Shown here: positions 17,146 through 26,103 of the stretch, in pieces
Numbering within the stretch: position 1 is the first letter of the stretch
Layout of the letters: each line of letters opens with the position of its first letter
Origin: an uncultured Bacteroidales bacterium
GTDB lineage: Bacteria > Bacteroidota > Bacteroidia > Bacteroidales > WCHB1-69
DNA: 64,000 bases
Assembly: GCA_946409645.1 (NCBI GenBank)
Contig: CAMJXE010000003.1
Coordinates: forward strand, 1 to 64,000
Direction of reading: 5' to 3'
The notes under the pieces: generated by a model
Told to the model about the DNA's origin: nothing
Seen by the model: only the letters and a program-made list of their open reading frames with translations
Database searches by the model: none
Translations under genes and position numbers: made by a program

Positions 17146-19299
17146 CTATTCTATCACGTCGATTTCATCCACGATGTTCTTGGCACCAGCGAATTTATCG
17201 ACGATGAAGAGGAAGTAACGGGCGTCGAGGCTGATGTTGCGGCAACGATCGACATCGTACCAAATGTCGCTCATGGTGCCTTCCCACACGCGGTCGAAAT
17301 TGGTGCCGATGAGCTGGCCGTAGCCGTTGATGACCGGACTGCCGGAGTTGCCGCCTGTGGTATGGTTACTGGCGATGAAGGCCACCGGCAACTTGCCGTT
17401 CTTGTCAGCGTAACGACCGTAATCCTTCTTCTGCCACAGTTCTTTCAGCTTCGGATGCACTTGATAGTCATACACATCGGGATTCTCTTTTTCCATAATG
17501 CCGTCCAAGGTGGTGTAATAGACATAGTCCGTGCCGTCGGCAGGCTGGAAGCCCTTCACTTGCCCGTAAGTGACGCGCATAGTGAGGTTAGCATCGGGAT
17601 AGAACACTTTGTCTTTGTCCTTTTCCATCAGTGCTTTGACGTATGTGCGGTAGTATTGGTCGAGTTCGGCACTCTCCGCACGGTATTTCGTGACCGCCTT
17701 GCGATATTGGTCGAACAGTGACAAATACAAGGCCACCATCTCGTTGCTTGCGGTTTTCGCCATCTGTTTCGGGGTGGCTTTGGAGATAAAATCCTGATAT
17801 TTTTGAGCGTCCTGGAAGTAGGGCGCTTTCTTTGCGCTGTTATCCCAAAGTGCTGTCATCATTTGTTTCACAACGGGTTCGCTTTGGATGTATTTTTGCA
17901 AAGAAGATGGGATGTTCTCCTTTTTTTCATGTGAGAAATAGTAGGTCATCAGTTCCACAAAGCACTCTTTGTCAATCACATCGAAATATTCGGCACGGAA
18001 GCTTTTGTCTGCGTCGATCAGCTTTGTGCGGGTCCCATCCTTGATGTCCTCCACTTCAAAAAGATTGTACATGTAGGGATACACCACCTCTTCCATCAGT
18101 TCTACACCGAAAAAGTATTCATTAATGTAGGTGACCATTTGGAGGTTGTTGTTATAGCTGTCATAGACCTTCTTCATGTCCTGCAACAAGGTGCCGTATT
18201 CCGCTTTGCGTTTGGGATCCGCGTTGACCCATTGTTGGAATTCTTTCTCTTGGGCTTGTTTCTTGCCGATGACGTCGCACTCGCGGATGCCCTTGCTCTC
18301 GCCTTGCCATTTCTTCCAGCCGTTGGAGATGCCGTTGGCCTTGGCGGAGTACATGAGGCGGATGCGAGGATCGAGGTTCATCTGTTTCTTCATCGCGTCG
18401 AGGCGGATGGTACGCGCCTGTATCGCGATGGGATTCTGGATATTAGCCACGGCGTTCACACCGTCGGAGATGAGGAACTGACGGGTGGTGCCGGGATAGC
18501 CGAACACCAACGTGAAGTCGTTCTCCTGCACACCTTTGATGGAGACGGGGAAGTACTGTTTCGGCTTCATCGGGATGTTGTCCTTGCTGTAGTCGGCGGG
18601 CTTGCCGTCCTTGCCGGTGTAGATGCGGTAGAGCGAGAAGTCGCCGGTGTGGCGCGGCCACATCCAGTTGTCACTGTCGCCGCCGAACTTGCCGATGCTC
18701 TCCGGCGGAACACCCACGAGACGGATGTCGTTGTAGGTTTCCGTGACGAACATAAAGTATTGGTTGCCATAATAGAACGGCTTGATCTGCGCTTTGTAAC
18801 CAGTGCCGTCGGTGGCCTTTTTCGTCACTTTGGCGATATTTTCCTTGATCTTCATCTGACGGTCGGACTCTTTGTCCTGGGCTGTCACGCCTGCCAAAAC
18901 CTGTTCGGTGACATCCTCCATATAGACGAGGAAGGTGACGGTGAGTCCCTCCATCGGGATCTCGTCTTGTTTGCTCTTGGCCCAGAAACCGTCCTGAAGG
19001 TAGTTGTGTTCCATGGTGCTGTGGGATTGCACGTATGAGTAGCCGCAGTGGTGGTTCGTGAGCAGCAGCCCTTGCGAGGAGATGAGCTCGGCGGTGCAGC
19101 CGCTGCCGAAGAGCACGATGGCGTCTTTCATGCTGTTGTGGTTGATGCTGTAGATGTCGTCCGCTGTGAGGTGGAAGCCCAATTGCTGCATTTCAGCCTC
19201 GTTTTGGCTTAAATAAAGAGGGATCCACATGCCGCCGTCAGCCTTTGCAAGGCTGAAAATCGCGGCGAATAAAAGGGTGAAGAGTAATGATTTTTTCAT
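17146..19299 (-). CDS. S46 family dipeptidyl-peptidase, DPP11-like
   Basis: A 717-residue periplasmic serine exopeptidase releasing dipeptides from oligopeptides. The ATG at 19299 begins a signal peptide (KKSLLFTLLFAAIFSLAKA). The family features are DGGMW, catalytic His in TNHHCGY (residue 84) and catalytic Ser in GGNSGSPV (residue 652). Eighteen residues after that Ser is Arg670 (NFDRVWEG). In Porphyromonas gingivalis DPP11 the Ser655-Arg673 spacing is the same and that Arg selects Asp/Glu at P1, so an acidic-specific DPP11 is inferred rather than DPP7. A TATCTTTG box lies upstream. Confidence 0.9.
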   Translation of the reverse strand: MKKSLLFTLLFAAIFSLAKADGGMWIPLYLSQNEAEMQQLGFHLTADDIYSINHNSMKDAIVLFGSGCTAELISSQGLLLTNHHCGYSYVQSHSTMEHNYLQDGFWAKSKQDEIPMEGLTVTFLVYMEDVTEQVLAGVTAQDKESDRQMKIKENIAKVTKKATDGTGYKAQIKPFYYGNQYFMFVTETYNDIRLVGVPPESIGKFGGDSDNWMWPRHTGDFSLYRIYTGKDGKPADYSKDNIPMKPKQYFPVSIKGVQENDFTLVFGYPGTTRQFLISDGVNAVANIQNPIAIQARTIRLDAMKKQMNLDPRIRLMYSAKANGISNGWKKWQGESKGIRECDVIGKKQAQEKEFQQWVNADPKRKAEYGTLLQDMKKVYDSYNNNLQMVTYINEYFFGVELMEEVVYPYMYNLFEVEDIKDGTRTKLIDADKSFRAEYFDVIDKECFVELMTYYFSHEKKENIPSSLQKYIQSEPVVKQMMTALWDNSAKKAPYFQDAQKYQDFISKATPKQMAKTASNEMVALYLSLFDQYRKAVTKYRAESAELDQYYRTYVKALMEKDKDKVFYPDANLTMRVTYGQVKGFQPADGTDYVYYTTLDGIMEKENPDVYDYQVHPKLKELWQKKDYGRYADKNGKLPVAFIASNHTTGGNSGSPVINGYGQLIGTNFDRVWEGTMSDIWYDVDRCRNISLDARYFLFIVDKFAGAKNIVDEIDVIE

Positions 19300-19340
19300 A
19301 TTTTTAATTTTAATATATAACCAACAATTTTTAGAGGGTG

Positions 19341-19348
19341 CAAAGATA
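19341..19348 (-). promoter_or_regulatory. -7 box for the S46 peptidase gene
   Basis: CAAAGATA on plus equals TATCTTTG on minus, 41 bases ahead of the ATG at 19299. It also argues against the longer upstream start at 19362. Confidence 0.65.
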
Positions 19349-19503
19349 GCATTTTTTGGCACACGTTTACACGCTTACACGTTTACGCGTCCAAACACCC
19401 AAAAGGCAGTGCGTAGAGTCACACCAGGTAATGTCGTTTGATTTTTTTGAGAGAAAATCTGAATTGTGGGCATCTTATTCATTTTTTTGTATATTTGCAT
19501 ATT

Positions 19504-19983
19504 ATGATTACCATTTGCAAAGAACGGCATCGTCTTTTTATCATATTGATAATCAATATGTTCACTATCTTTGTCTTTGCTGAATCCAACAGCGACTTGC
19601 GGCAATTTATGGACAAAAACATCCACACAGCCACTATATGCATTGTTGAGGACTGCCTGGATTTCGATGAGGACGAGAACCAAGAGTGTCTGCCAGAGTC
19701 TTTCGGTGGCCAGCTAACTGCTTTGCCACCTTTGGAGATGCTGGTCGCATGTCAAGCCTCTTCAGAAACAATGATAGACAAGGCTTTGCGTTTAGGGTTG
19801 GTAAGGCGACATTTCCCACGAGGGAAGAAGTCGACAACTATTGATATACCGTTTTTCGCAACGGATCAAGTGGTGTGGAGTTGTTCCACATCACTTTTTT
19901 TGTGCAATTTCCGCCCTTTTCATGACATCAAATGCAGAGACAACAACGAGGATTATAGCTATTCCATTATAAAAACCAAATAA
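19504..19983 (+). CDS. Small hypothetical protein with N-terminal hydrophobic segment
   Basis: A 159-residue protein from the ATG at 19504; another ATG at 19558 is possible. The N-terminus (LFIILIINMFTIFVFAES) looks like a signal peptide or anchor. The body has several Cys and an acidic patch (DEDENQEC). No family is recognised. A TATATTTG box lies only 6-13 bases before 19504, which would leave almost no leader and makes the later start attractive. It ends 11 bases before the Na/Pi transporter gene, so the two may be co-transcribed. Confidence 0.45.
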   Translation: MITICKERHRLFIILIINMFTIFVFAESNSDLRQFMDKNIHTATICIVEDCLDFDEDENQECLPESFGGQLTALPPLEMLVACQASSETMIDKALRLGLVRRHFPRGKKSTTIDIPFFATDQVVWSCSTSLFLCNFRPFHDIKCRDNNEDYSYSIIKTK

Positions 19984-19994
19984 ATTAAAGAAAT

Positions 19995-21686
19995 ATGAAA
20001 GTAACAGACATTCTATTGATTATCATTAATTTCGCGGGTTCGTTGGCGCTTTTTCTCTTCGCCATGAAAGTAATGAGCGAAGGACTTCAAAAGGCGGCGG
20101 GAAGCCGCATGCGGTCGGTGTTGGGCCGAATTACGGGCAGGCCGTTGAGCGGCATCTTTACCGGAATGGCAGTGACGGCGGCCATACAGTCGTCGAGTGC
20201 CACCACGGTGATGGTTGTGAGCTTCGTCAATGCCGGTCTGTTGTCATTGAGCAGTGCGGTGGCAGTCATCATGGGCGCTAACATTGGCACCACAGTCACC
20301 GCTTGGATTATCACACTGTTGGGACTTGGGGAAAGCTCTGGTTACTTCAGCTTGCCCCTCTTCATTGCCGCTGCCAGCCTTTTGTTCTTGTTCAGGAAAC
20401 ATGACAAGATGAAATCAGTGGGGCAAACGATTATTGGGCTGTCGTTGCTGTTGGTAGGCATGTCGTTTCTGAAGGAAGCCATGCCCAATTTGGGAGATTA
20501 TCCCTCGCTTCTGCACGGAATTGCCTCCTTGGGTGACCATGGGTTCTGGTCGGTGATGCTTTTCGTGCTCATCGGAGCCGCTCTCACCTGTCTGGTACAG
20601 GCATCGGCGGCCACGATGGCCATCACCCTGTTGATGCTCCATAACGGTTGGATAGGTCTTGACATGGCTGTGGCGTTGGTGATGGGCGAAAACATCGGAA
20701 CAACCATCACTGCAAACATCGCCGCAATGGTGGCCGGGACAGCTGGAAAACGCGCTGCCAAAGCCCACCTGGTGTTCAACGTCATCGGTGTTTTGCTGAC
20801 CCTGATACTTTTCCGCCCCGTTTTGTCGTTAGTGCAATTTGTATTCCCGACCAATGCACCGATGGCACTTTCTTTCTTCCACACCCTGTTCAACGTCATG
20901 AATGTCGGAATACAGTCATGGTTCATACCGCAAATCGTGAAAATAGTAACCTTTATGGTGCCTGAAAAAGCGGAGGATTCCGACAGCAACGACTACAAAC
21001 TGACCTATATCAGCCGCGGCCCTGTCAGCACGGCAGAACTCAATCTGCAAAATGCCAAACATGAGATTAAGCTTTTCTCGAAGCAGGTGCTGTGCATGTA
21101 TGCCATGTTACCCGAACTACGGAAAGTGAAAAATACCGAAGAGATGGATGCTGCTGTGGGGCGTATAGAACGTTATGAACAGCTGACTGACCGCATGGAT
21201 ATGGAGTTGACAAGGTTTCTCGTCGCTGTTGGCGGTGCCGGCATCAGTGACAGCGGTTCAGAACGCATTGGTTCGATGATACGGATCAGCGACAATTTGG
21301 AGAGCATTGGGGATAGCATTTTGCAGATCGCCCTGACCAGAAAGAACAAATACGCCGACGCAGTGCATTTCAGCGACACACAAAACGCCCGTTTGGCTGA
21401 AATGAGCGATCTGGTGGAAAAGGCACTTCTGGTCATGGACGACAACCTTGCCGAATACGACCGTACCGACCAGGTGACGAAGGAGGGCATTCAAGCCGCA
21501 GAGGACGCCGAAAGAGAAGTTAATGCCTGTCGCGACCGTCTCCGTGTCAATCACATTGAAGCGCTCAAGCAAGGAAAATATGGCTACGACATAGGGAACG
21601 CCTACAGTAGCCTTTTCGCCCAATACGAAAAATTGGCTGACTTCATCATAAATGTCAGTGAGGCCGCCGTCTGCCGTGGGCTTTAG
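19995..21686 (+). CDS. Na/Pi cotransporter family protein with PhoU-like C-terminal domain
   Basis: A 563-residue inner-membrane protein. The first about 310 residues contain repeated membrane segments with the family's duplicated QSSSATTV / QASAATMA motifs and GANIGTTVTAW and GENIGTTITAN. Residues about 345-560 form a soluble helical region resembling PhoU, as in NptA-type transporters. Expected role: sodium-coupled phosphate uptake or efflux; direction cannot be told from sequence. Confidence 0.92.
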   Translation: MKVTDILLIIINFAGSLALFLFAMKVMSEGLQKAAGSRMRSVLGRITGRPLSGIFTGMAVTAAIQSSSATTVMVVSFVNAGLLSLSSAVAVIMGANIGTTVTAWIITLLGLGESSGYFSLPLFIAAASLLFLFRKHDKMKSVGQTIIGLSLLLVGMSFLKEAMPNLGDYPSLLHGIASLGDHGFWSVMLFVLIGAALTCLVQASAATMAITLLMLHNGWIGLDMAVALVMGENIGTTITANIAAMVAGTAGKRAAKAHLVFNVIGVLLTLILFRPVLSLVQFVFPTNAPMALSFFHTLFNVMNVGIQSWFIPQIVKIVTFMVPEKAEDSDSNDYKLTYISRGPVSTAELNLQNAKHEIKLFSKQVLCMYAMLPELRKVKNTEEMDAAVGRIERYEQLTDRMDMELTRFLVAVGGAGISDSGSERIGSMIRISDNLESIGDSILQIALTRKNKYADAVHFSDTQNARLAEMSDLVEKALLVMDDNLAEYDRTDQVTKEGIQAAEDAEREVNACRDRLRVNHIEALKQGKYGYDIGNAYSSLFAQYEKLADFIINVSEAAVCRGL

Positions 21687-21701
21687 GAGCTAAAAAAATG
21701 T

Positions 21702-21709
21702 ATTTTTGC
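21702..21709 (+). promoter_or_regulatory. -7 box for the fatty acid transporter gene
   Basis: TATTTTTG, 60 bases ahead of the ATG at 21769. A TTCACTA short repeat follows in the leader. Confidence 0.6.
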
Positions 21710-21768
21710 CGCCTGATTTTCGTTCACTATTCACTATTCTCAAGTTTCAATAACCAATAATCATTCAA

Positions 21769-23115
21769 ATGAAAATCATCAACATCTGTGTCAACTTAGT
21801 GCAAAAATATCTACCGGAGCCGTTTGTGCTGGCCATTTTGCTTACGATAATAGCTGCGCTCACCGCCATGCCGGTGTGTCATCAGACTCCAGTGGAGGTC
21901 ATCGAACATTGGGGCAATGGTGTGTGGGGGCTGTTAGCTTTCTCCATGCAGATGTCGCTGATTTTGGTCTGCGGCGCGACCTTCGCTGGTGCACCCGCCA
22001 TCAAGAAGGGCATCCGTAAGATTGCTGCGCTTCCGAAGACGCCTGCGTCCGCCATCGCCACGGTGACGTTAGTGTCGGCCATCGCATGTTGGATCAACTG
22101 GGGGTTCGGGCTCATCGTGGGAGTCATCCTCGCCAAGGAGATCGCCCGCGACTGCAAAGGCGTGGACTACAGACTTTTGATCGCTTCCGCCTACAGTGGT
22201 TTTGTGGTGTGGCATGCCGGACTTTCCGGTTCCATCCCGCTGACCATGGCCACCGCTGGCGAAGCGCTCACCAAGGCCACCAACGGTGCGCTTGCCGAGC
22301 CGGTGAGTGTCTCCGCCACGCTCTTCGCGCCGCAGAACCTCGTCATCGTGCTGCTTGTCATCATCGCCATCACGGTGGTTAATACATTGATGCACCCAAA
22401 AGACGAGCATGTGGTCACGGTGGACCCGCAGCTGCTTTACGAGCCCGAGGAAGTACCCACGAAAGAGGACAGTTCTCCGGCAGCCAAGTTAGAGCAGAGT
22501 TACCTTATCTCAGGGATAGTTGCGTTGTTAGGATTTAGTTTCTTGGTTATCAAGCTTTTTGTGCGAGGTGGTTCGTTGGATCTCAATGCCGTCATCATGC
22601 TGTTCCTGTTTACGGGCATTTTGTTTCACGGGACGCCTTTGCGATATGTCCGCGCTTTCACGAAGTCGGCGGGTAGTGCGGCGGGAATCATCCTGCAGTT
22701 TCCGTTTTATGCGGGCATTATGGGCATCATCACTGGGGTAGGGGAGTCGGGTATATGTTACGGCACGGTCATCAGTGACGCGTGCATCGGAATCTCCACG
22801 CCGACGACGTTCCCGTTGTTGACGTTCTTGTGTGCGGCGGTGTTGAACCTGTTCGTGCCGTCTGGCGGCGGTCACTGGGCCATCCAGGCGCCGGTGTTTT
22901 TTACGGCGGGTGCCGACTTGGGTGTCGATCCCGGTCTCACGGGCATCGCCATCGCCTGGGGCGACGCGTGGACCAACCTCATCCAGCCCTTCTGGGCGTT
23001 GCCCGCGTTGGCTATCGCCAAGCTCAACGCCAAGGATATCATGGGCTTCTGCCTCATCGATTTGGCAATCACCGGATTGATTATCTGCGGGGGATTGCTG
23101 GTGTGGGCGATGTGA
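21769..23115 (+). CDS. atoE: Short-chain fatty acid transporter, AtoE family
   Basis: A 448-residue polytopic inner-membrane protein. It shows the AtoE family features: YLPEPFVLAILLTIIAA near the start, FSMQMSLILVCG, a conserved INWGFGLIVG, HAGLSGSIPLT, and the C-terminal PSGGGHWAIQAP and WGDAWTNLIQPFWALP. It moves short-chain fatty acids such as butyrate or acetoacetate. Beside amino-acid fermentation genes, export or exchange of acid end products is plausible but inferred. A terminator follows. Confidence 0.9.
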   Translation: MKIINICVNLVQKYLPEPFVLAILLTIIAALTAMPVCHQTPVEVIEHWGNGVWGLLAFSMQMSLILVCGATFAGAPAIKKGIRKIAALPKTPASAIATVTLVSAIACWINWGFGLIVGVILAKEIARDCKGVDYRLLIASAYSGFVVWHAGLSGSIPLTMATAGEALTKATNGALAEPVSVSATLFAPQNLVIVLLVIIAITVVNTLMHPKDEHVVTVDPQLLYEPEEVPTKEDSSPAAKLEQSYLISGIVALLGFSFLVIKLFVRGGSLDLNAVIMLFLFTGILFHGTPLRYVRAFTKSAGSAAGIILQFPFYAGIMGIITGVGESGICYGTVISDACIGISTPTTFPLLTFLCAAVLNLFVPSGGGHWAIQAPVFFTAGADLGVDPGLTGIAIAWGDAWTNLIQPFWALPALAIAKLNAKDIMGFCLIDLAITGLIICGGLLVWAM

Positions 23116-23144
23116 TCCCGGAACATAAAACCGTCATATTGAAA

Positions 23145-23180
23145 AACGGGTATCGACAGTAATGCCGGTACCCGTTCTTT
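23145..23180 (+). terminator. Terminator after atoE
   Basis: Arms AACGGGTA (23145-23152) and TACCCGTT (23169-23176) then TCTTTATC. It sits between convergent genes and could serve both. Confidence 0.65.
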
Positions 23181-23199
23181 ATCAATTTTCAATTATCAA

Positions 23200-24450
23200 T
23201 TAGATCAATGAGAACAGTACGAACAGCCAGTGGGCGGAGATGCCGGCAATAAGGCCGCCGACGGTGTGGGAAGCGATGGCCTTGGAGATGAGTTTCCGGT
23301 ATCCGAGAGAGTCCAGCATACCAGTGTGCGTGCTCAGGAAGCCACTCCAGCACATGCCCATGGCGGTGAATACCGCGATGGCGTTGCCGTCGATGAGACC
23401 GGAGGCGTCGAAGGCGGGCACCAGACCGATGGCTGCGCCCACCGCGCCCAACGCTGTGATCGGGAAAGCGATTAGCTCGGGATGCGCGAAACCGAAGAGC
23501 CACTTGAAGACAAAGTCGATCTTGCCGGCTAACCACGGCAGCAACGGCACACCCTCGTAGGCGGCACCCGTGTAAGTGCCGTTCAAAGATGCACCGAAGG
23601 TCACCATCATCACGATGGTGGAGATGATGAGCACGCCGGGAATGATGGAGAGACCGATCTCCACACCGCTCTTGCCGCCGTCAAGCATGGCGTTCAAAGT
23701 GCGCAAAAACGCCCCCTTTTTTTCCTCCTCCTCTATCTTCATAGCCGCTCCTTCCGTCTCGTTGACCACTTCTTTCAGGGGTTTCTCCTCCACGACGGAG
23801 TCTGGCATCGGGGAGTCCAATTCGGGATAAGCCTTAAGGGTCAGTTTCTGCATCATGCGCGTGGTGACGATGCTGCCGATGAATGCGCCCGCCAGGCCGA
23901 TGAGGGCACCGCTTCCGTAGCCGCGCCCCGTCATGAAGGCGACAACCACAAGTCCCATGCCGAATGAGGTGCCGAAGTTGGTCAGAGAGGCGATTTGGTA
24001 CTGCTTGAAGTAGCGGCGGAAAGTCTTGTCTTTCGACAGCGTAATGATGGCCGGGTTGTCGCTCAGGAAGGTCATCACCGCGCCGAGCGAGGCCACGCCG
24101 GGAAGGTTGTAGAGCGGCTTCATCAGTGGCTTCAGCATCTTCTCCAATAACACCACCACGCCGAATTCCACGAACAGCTTGCTGATAGCTCCCGTCATCA
24201 CTGTGATGGCCATGATGTAGAACACCGTATCTATCAGTAGTTTATAGGCCGTGTTCATGAAGGTGTTCAGCATGTTCGGCAACGTCATCTTGATGGACAA
24301 CCCGATGAAGAAGCCAAAGAACAGAATCAAGAAGATGATTAACTCGCTACGGCGGTTAAAAGCCCGATACATGTAACGCACCACGTTGTTACGCGACATG
24401 CGCGAAACCTGATGCAGGATGTTGTTGGTTTTGAAATGGAATATTGGCAT
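23200..24450 (-). CDS. Polytopic membrane protein with nucleoside-recognition (Gate) domains, CD0519/CD1768-like
   Basis: A 416-residue inner-membrane protein. Hydrophobic segments from residue 38 include IIFLILFFGFFIGLSI, and there is a repeated Gate-type pattern (TVFYIMAITVMTGAISKLF; FLSDNPAIITLSKD). A charged cytoplasmic loop of about 60 residues follows (PMPDSVVEEKPLKEVV). The general layout matches the CD0519/CD1768 membrane family found in fermenting anaerobes, whose substrate is unknown. An internal start such as Met18 is possible. Assignment is by overall layout, so moderate. Confidence 0.65.
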   Translation of the reverse strand: MPIFHFKTNNILHQVSRMSRNNVVRYMYRAFNRRSELIIFLILFFGFFIGLSIKMTLPNMLNTFMNTAYKLLIDTVFYIMAITVMTGAISKLFVEFGVVVLLEKMLKPLMKPLYNLPGVASLGAVMTFLSDNPAIITLSKDKTFRRYFKQYQIASLTNFGTSFGMGLVVVAFMTGRGYGSGALIGLAGAFIGSIVTTRMMQKLTLKAYPELDSPMPDSVVEEKPLKEVVNETEGAAMKIEEEEKKGAFLRTLNAMLDGGKSGVEIGLSIIPGVLIISTIVMMVTFGASLNGTYTGAAYEGVPLLPWLAGKIDFVFKWLFGFAHPELIAFPITALGAVGAAIGLVPAFDASGLIDGNAIAVFTAMGMCWSGFLSTHTGMLDSLGYRKLISKAIASHTVGGLIAGISAHWLFVLFSLI

Positions 24451-24455
24451 GGGGC

Positions 24456-24519
24456 GGTTTAGGGTTTAAGGTTTGGGGTTTAGGGTAAGATTAAAGGTTT
24501 GAAGGTTAATAGGTTAAGA
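24456..24519. repeat. Telomere-like GGTTTAGGG/TTTAAGG run
   Basis: Irregular heptamer repeats (GGTTTAGGGTTTAAGGTTTG and on) in the spacer between the membrane protein and porin genes. Same family at 27251, 29143 and 37738. Confidence 0.7.
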
Positions 24520-24554
24520 GTTGTTGTTCTTAGCGAATAGACAAAAGCCGATAG

Positions 24555-25757
24555 CTAATTTTTCAATTTTTCGGGTAAGAATTTCATGAAGTCGAGGCGC
24601 CAGGTGACACCGACGTTGGCGGTGAGTTGCATGTTCTCCCAGTTATAGTCGCCGTCGGTTCTGGGGAAATTGGTCATCGTGCTGTTGGCGACGTATGCGT
24701 GTAAGCGCAGGTCGGGATAAATGCGCGGACGGTACTCTACACCGAGACCATAAAAGTAGTAGGCCCTGTCGTTGGGCATCATCATGTCCACATCCACGTA
24801 GGGGTTGTCATCCATTGTGTAATAGTAACCGGTGGAATTCTGCTCATAACCGCCTTTTGCAAAAAGGTTCACGCTCGGAGAGACGTGCCAGTCGAGACGG
24901 CTTACCAAAGAGAAATCCTGGAAGAATTTCTTGAAATGGGCGGCACGGTTGACCCAATCGACATAGATGGACCATTTGTCGAATTTCAGCTGGTTGCCTA
25001 AGGCGATGTAGTTGATGAACTTGCCGCGCTGGTATTCCATCATGTTCACGGAGTAGAGGGTGTGGAACGGACCGTAGTGGCCGGCCCAGTAGAGGTTGTA
25101 AGAGAGCAGTCCGGATTTCCAGGAGTTGGAACCGTATTTCACGTATGGCGAGTTGGCCACTTGGAACGCAATCTTGTTTTTGCCGCTTTTGTCGGTGTAC
25201 GCGACGGATGCTCCGATGTGGAAGCAGGCGAACTCACCCCAGTAGTGGGTGTAGTAATAGACGTCGATGGGCGGTGCATCGTATTCAAAACCACCGACAT
25301 AGAGTGCGTCCTTGCCCAAACGGACAGACCATTGGTCATTGAACTTGTATTGGATATAAAGGAAATCGGTGTTGTCGAAAAGTTCCTTATAGCCTTTGAC
25401 GGGGATAATGCGTTGGCGGAGGAAGTAGGAGATATGGTCGCCGATCTCACCGCCGAGCAGGAAGTTGAAATAGTCGCCGCGGAAACCGTAGTTGTGTTGC
25501 TCCGATTGTCCCGAATTCGGGATGCCTATCGGAGAAGCGTCAATGGCGGTGGAATGCCATTTGAGGAGGTCATAGTTGTATTCGAAATCCGCGCGCGCCT
25601 CCAAATGGAAGGTCGTGAACTTGTGCTTGAAGTTCGGTTTCACCTCCTTTTTCTCCTTCTTTTTCTTCTCCTTTTTCGCGCTCTCCTCCTGCGAGATGGC
25701 AGAAAACGGCAGAAGAATGCACAAAAACAATCCAATTACGGTATATAATTTTCTCAT
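24555..25757 (-). CDS. Outer-membrane beta-barrel porin (phosphate-selective porin O/P-like)
   Basis: A 400-residue protein with a signal peptide (GLFLCILLPFSAISQ) and then a highly charged Lys/Glu stretch (KKEKKKKEKKE). The rest is Tyr/Trp-rich alternating strands (FLYIQYKFNDQWSVRLGKDA; YYFYGLGVEYRPRIYPDLRL) of a beta-barrel. The pattern fits the OprP/OprO-like porin family (PF07396). It presumably lets small solutes cross the outer membrane; specificity cannot be read. Divergent from the ROK kinase gene. Confidence 0.8.
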   Translation of the reverse strand: MRKLYTVIGLFLCILLPFSAISQEESAKKEKKKKEKKEVKPNFKHKFTTFHLEARADFEYNYDLLKWHSTAIDASPIGIPNSGQSEQHNYGFRGDYFNFLLGGEIGDHISYFLRQRIIPVKGYKELFDNTDFLYIQYKFNDQWSVRLGKDALYVGGFEYDAPPIDVYYYTHYWGEFACFHIGASVAYTDKSGKNKIAFQVANSPYVKYGSNSWKSGLLSYNLYWAGHYGPFHTLYSVNMMEYQRGKFINYIALGNQLKFDKWSIYVDWVNRAAHFKKFFQDFSLVSRLDWHVSPSVNLFAKGGYEQNSTGYYYTMDDNPYVDVDMMMPNDRAYYFYGLGVEYRPRIYPDLRLHAYVANSTMTNFPRTDGDYNWENMQLTANVGVTWRLDFMKFLPEKLKN

Positions 25758-25791
25758 TATCTGATATTTATGAATATGTATATTGAAAGTG

Positions 25792-25799
25792 CAAATGTA
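25792..25799 (-). promoter_or_regulatory. -7 box for the porin gene
   Basis: CAAATGTA on plus equals TACATTTG on minus, 34 bases ahead of the porin ATG. Confidence 0.6.
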
Positions 25800-25841
25800 T
25801 ATTTTTTACGGATATTAGCAAATGAAAACACCCCCCTCCCC

Positions 25842-25869
25842 GTAGAGACGTTGCGCGCAACGTCTCTAC
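25842..25869. repeat. 28-bp perfect palindrome, GTAGAGACG family
   Basis: Arms GTAGAGACG/CGTCTCTAC around the self-complementary core TTGCGCGCAA. Identical in sequence to the copy at 48291-48318. Confidence 0.9.
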
Positions 25870-25872
25870 AAC

Positions 25873-25904
25873 GGAAAACGGAGGGTCGAAGCCCTCCGTT
25901 TTCC
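25873..25904. terminator. Perfect 13-bp hairpin between divergent genes
   Basis: GGAAAACGGAGGG (25873-25885) and CCCTCCGTTTTCC (25892-25904) around a 6-base loop. It has terminator shape but lies upstream of both flanking genes, so its role is unclear. The rest of the 25758-26103 spacer holds only the two promoters. Confidence 0.55.
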
Positions 25905-26073
25905 AATCAACAACAACCAATTTTTATATATTAAATCATGACAAATTCTCTCTGATTTTCACGATGCAAAGAAACAATCTTTCACGCACGTGCCCTATCC
26001 CCATTTCGCGTGTTTTTTTTCAAGGGTAATCACTATTTTTGGGGAGAATGGCCGTGAATCGAATTAAATTTAT

Positions 26074-26081
26074 TATCTTTG
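26074..26081 (+). promoter_or_regulatory. -7 box for the ROK gene
   Basis: TATCTTTG, 22 bases ahead of the ATG at 26104, giving a very short leader. Confidence 0.6.
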
Positions 26082-26103
26082 CCGCGTGAAAAAATAATCA
26101 GAA

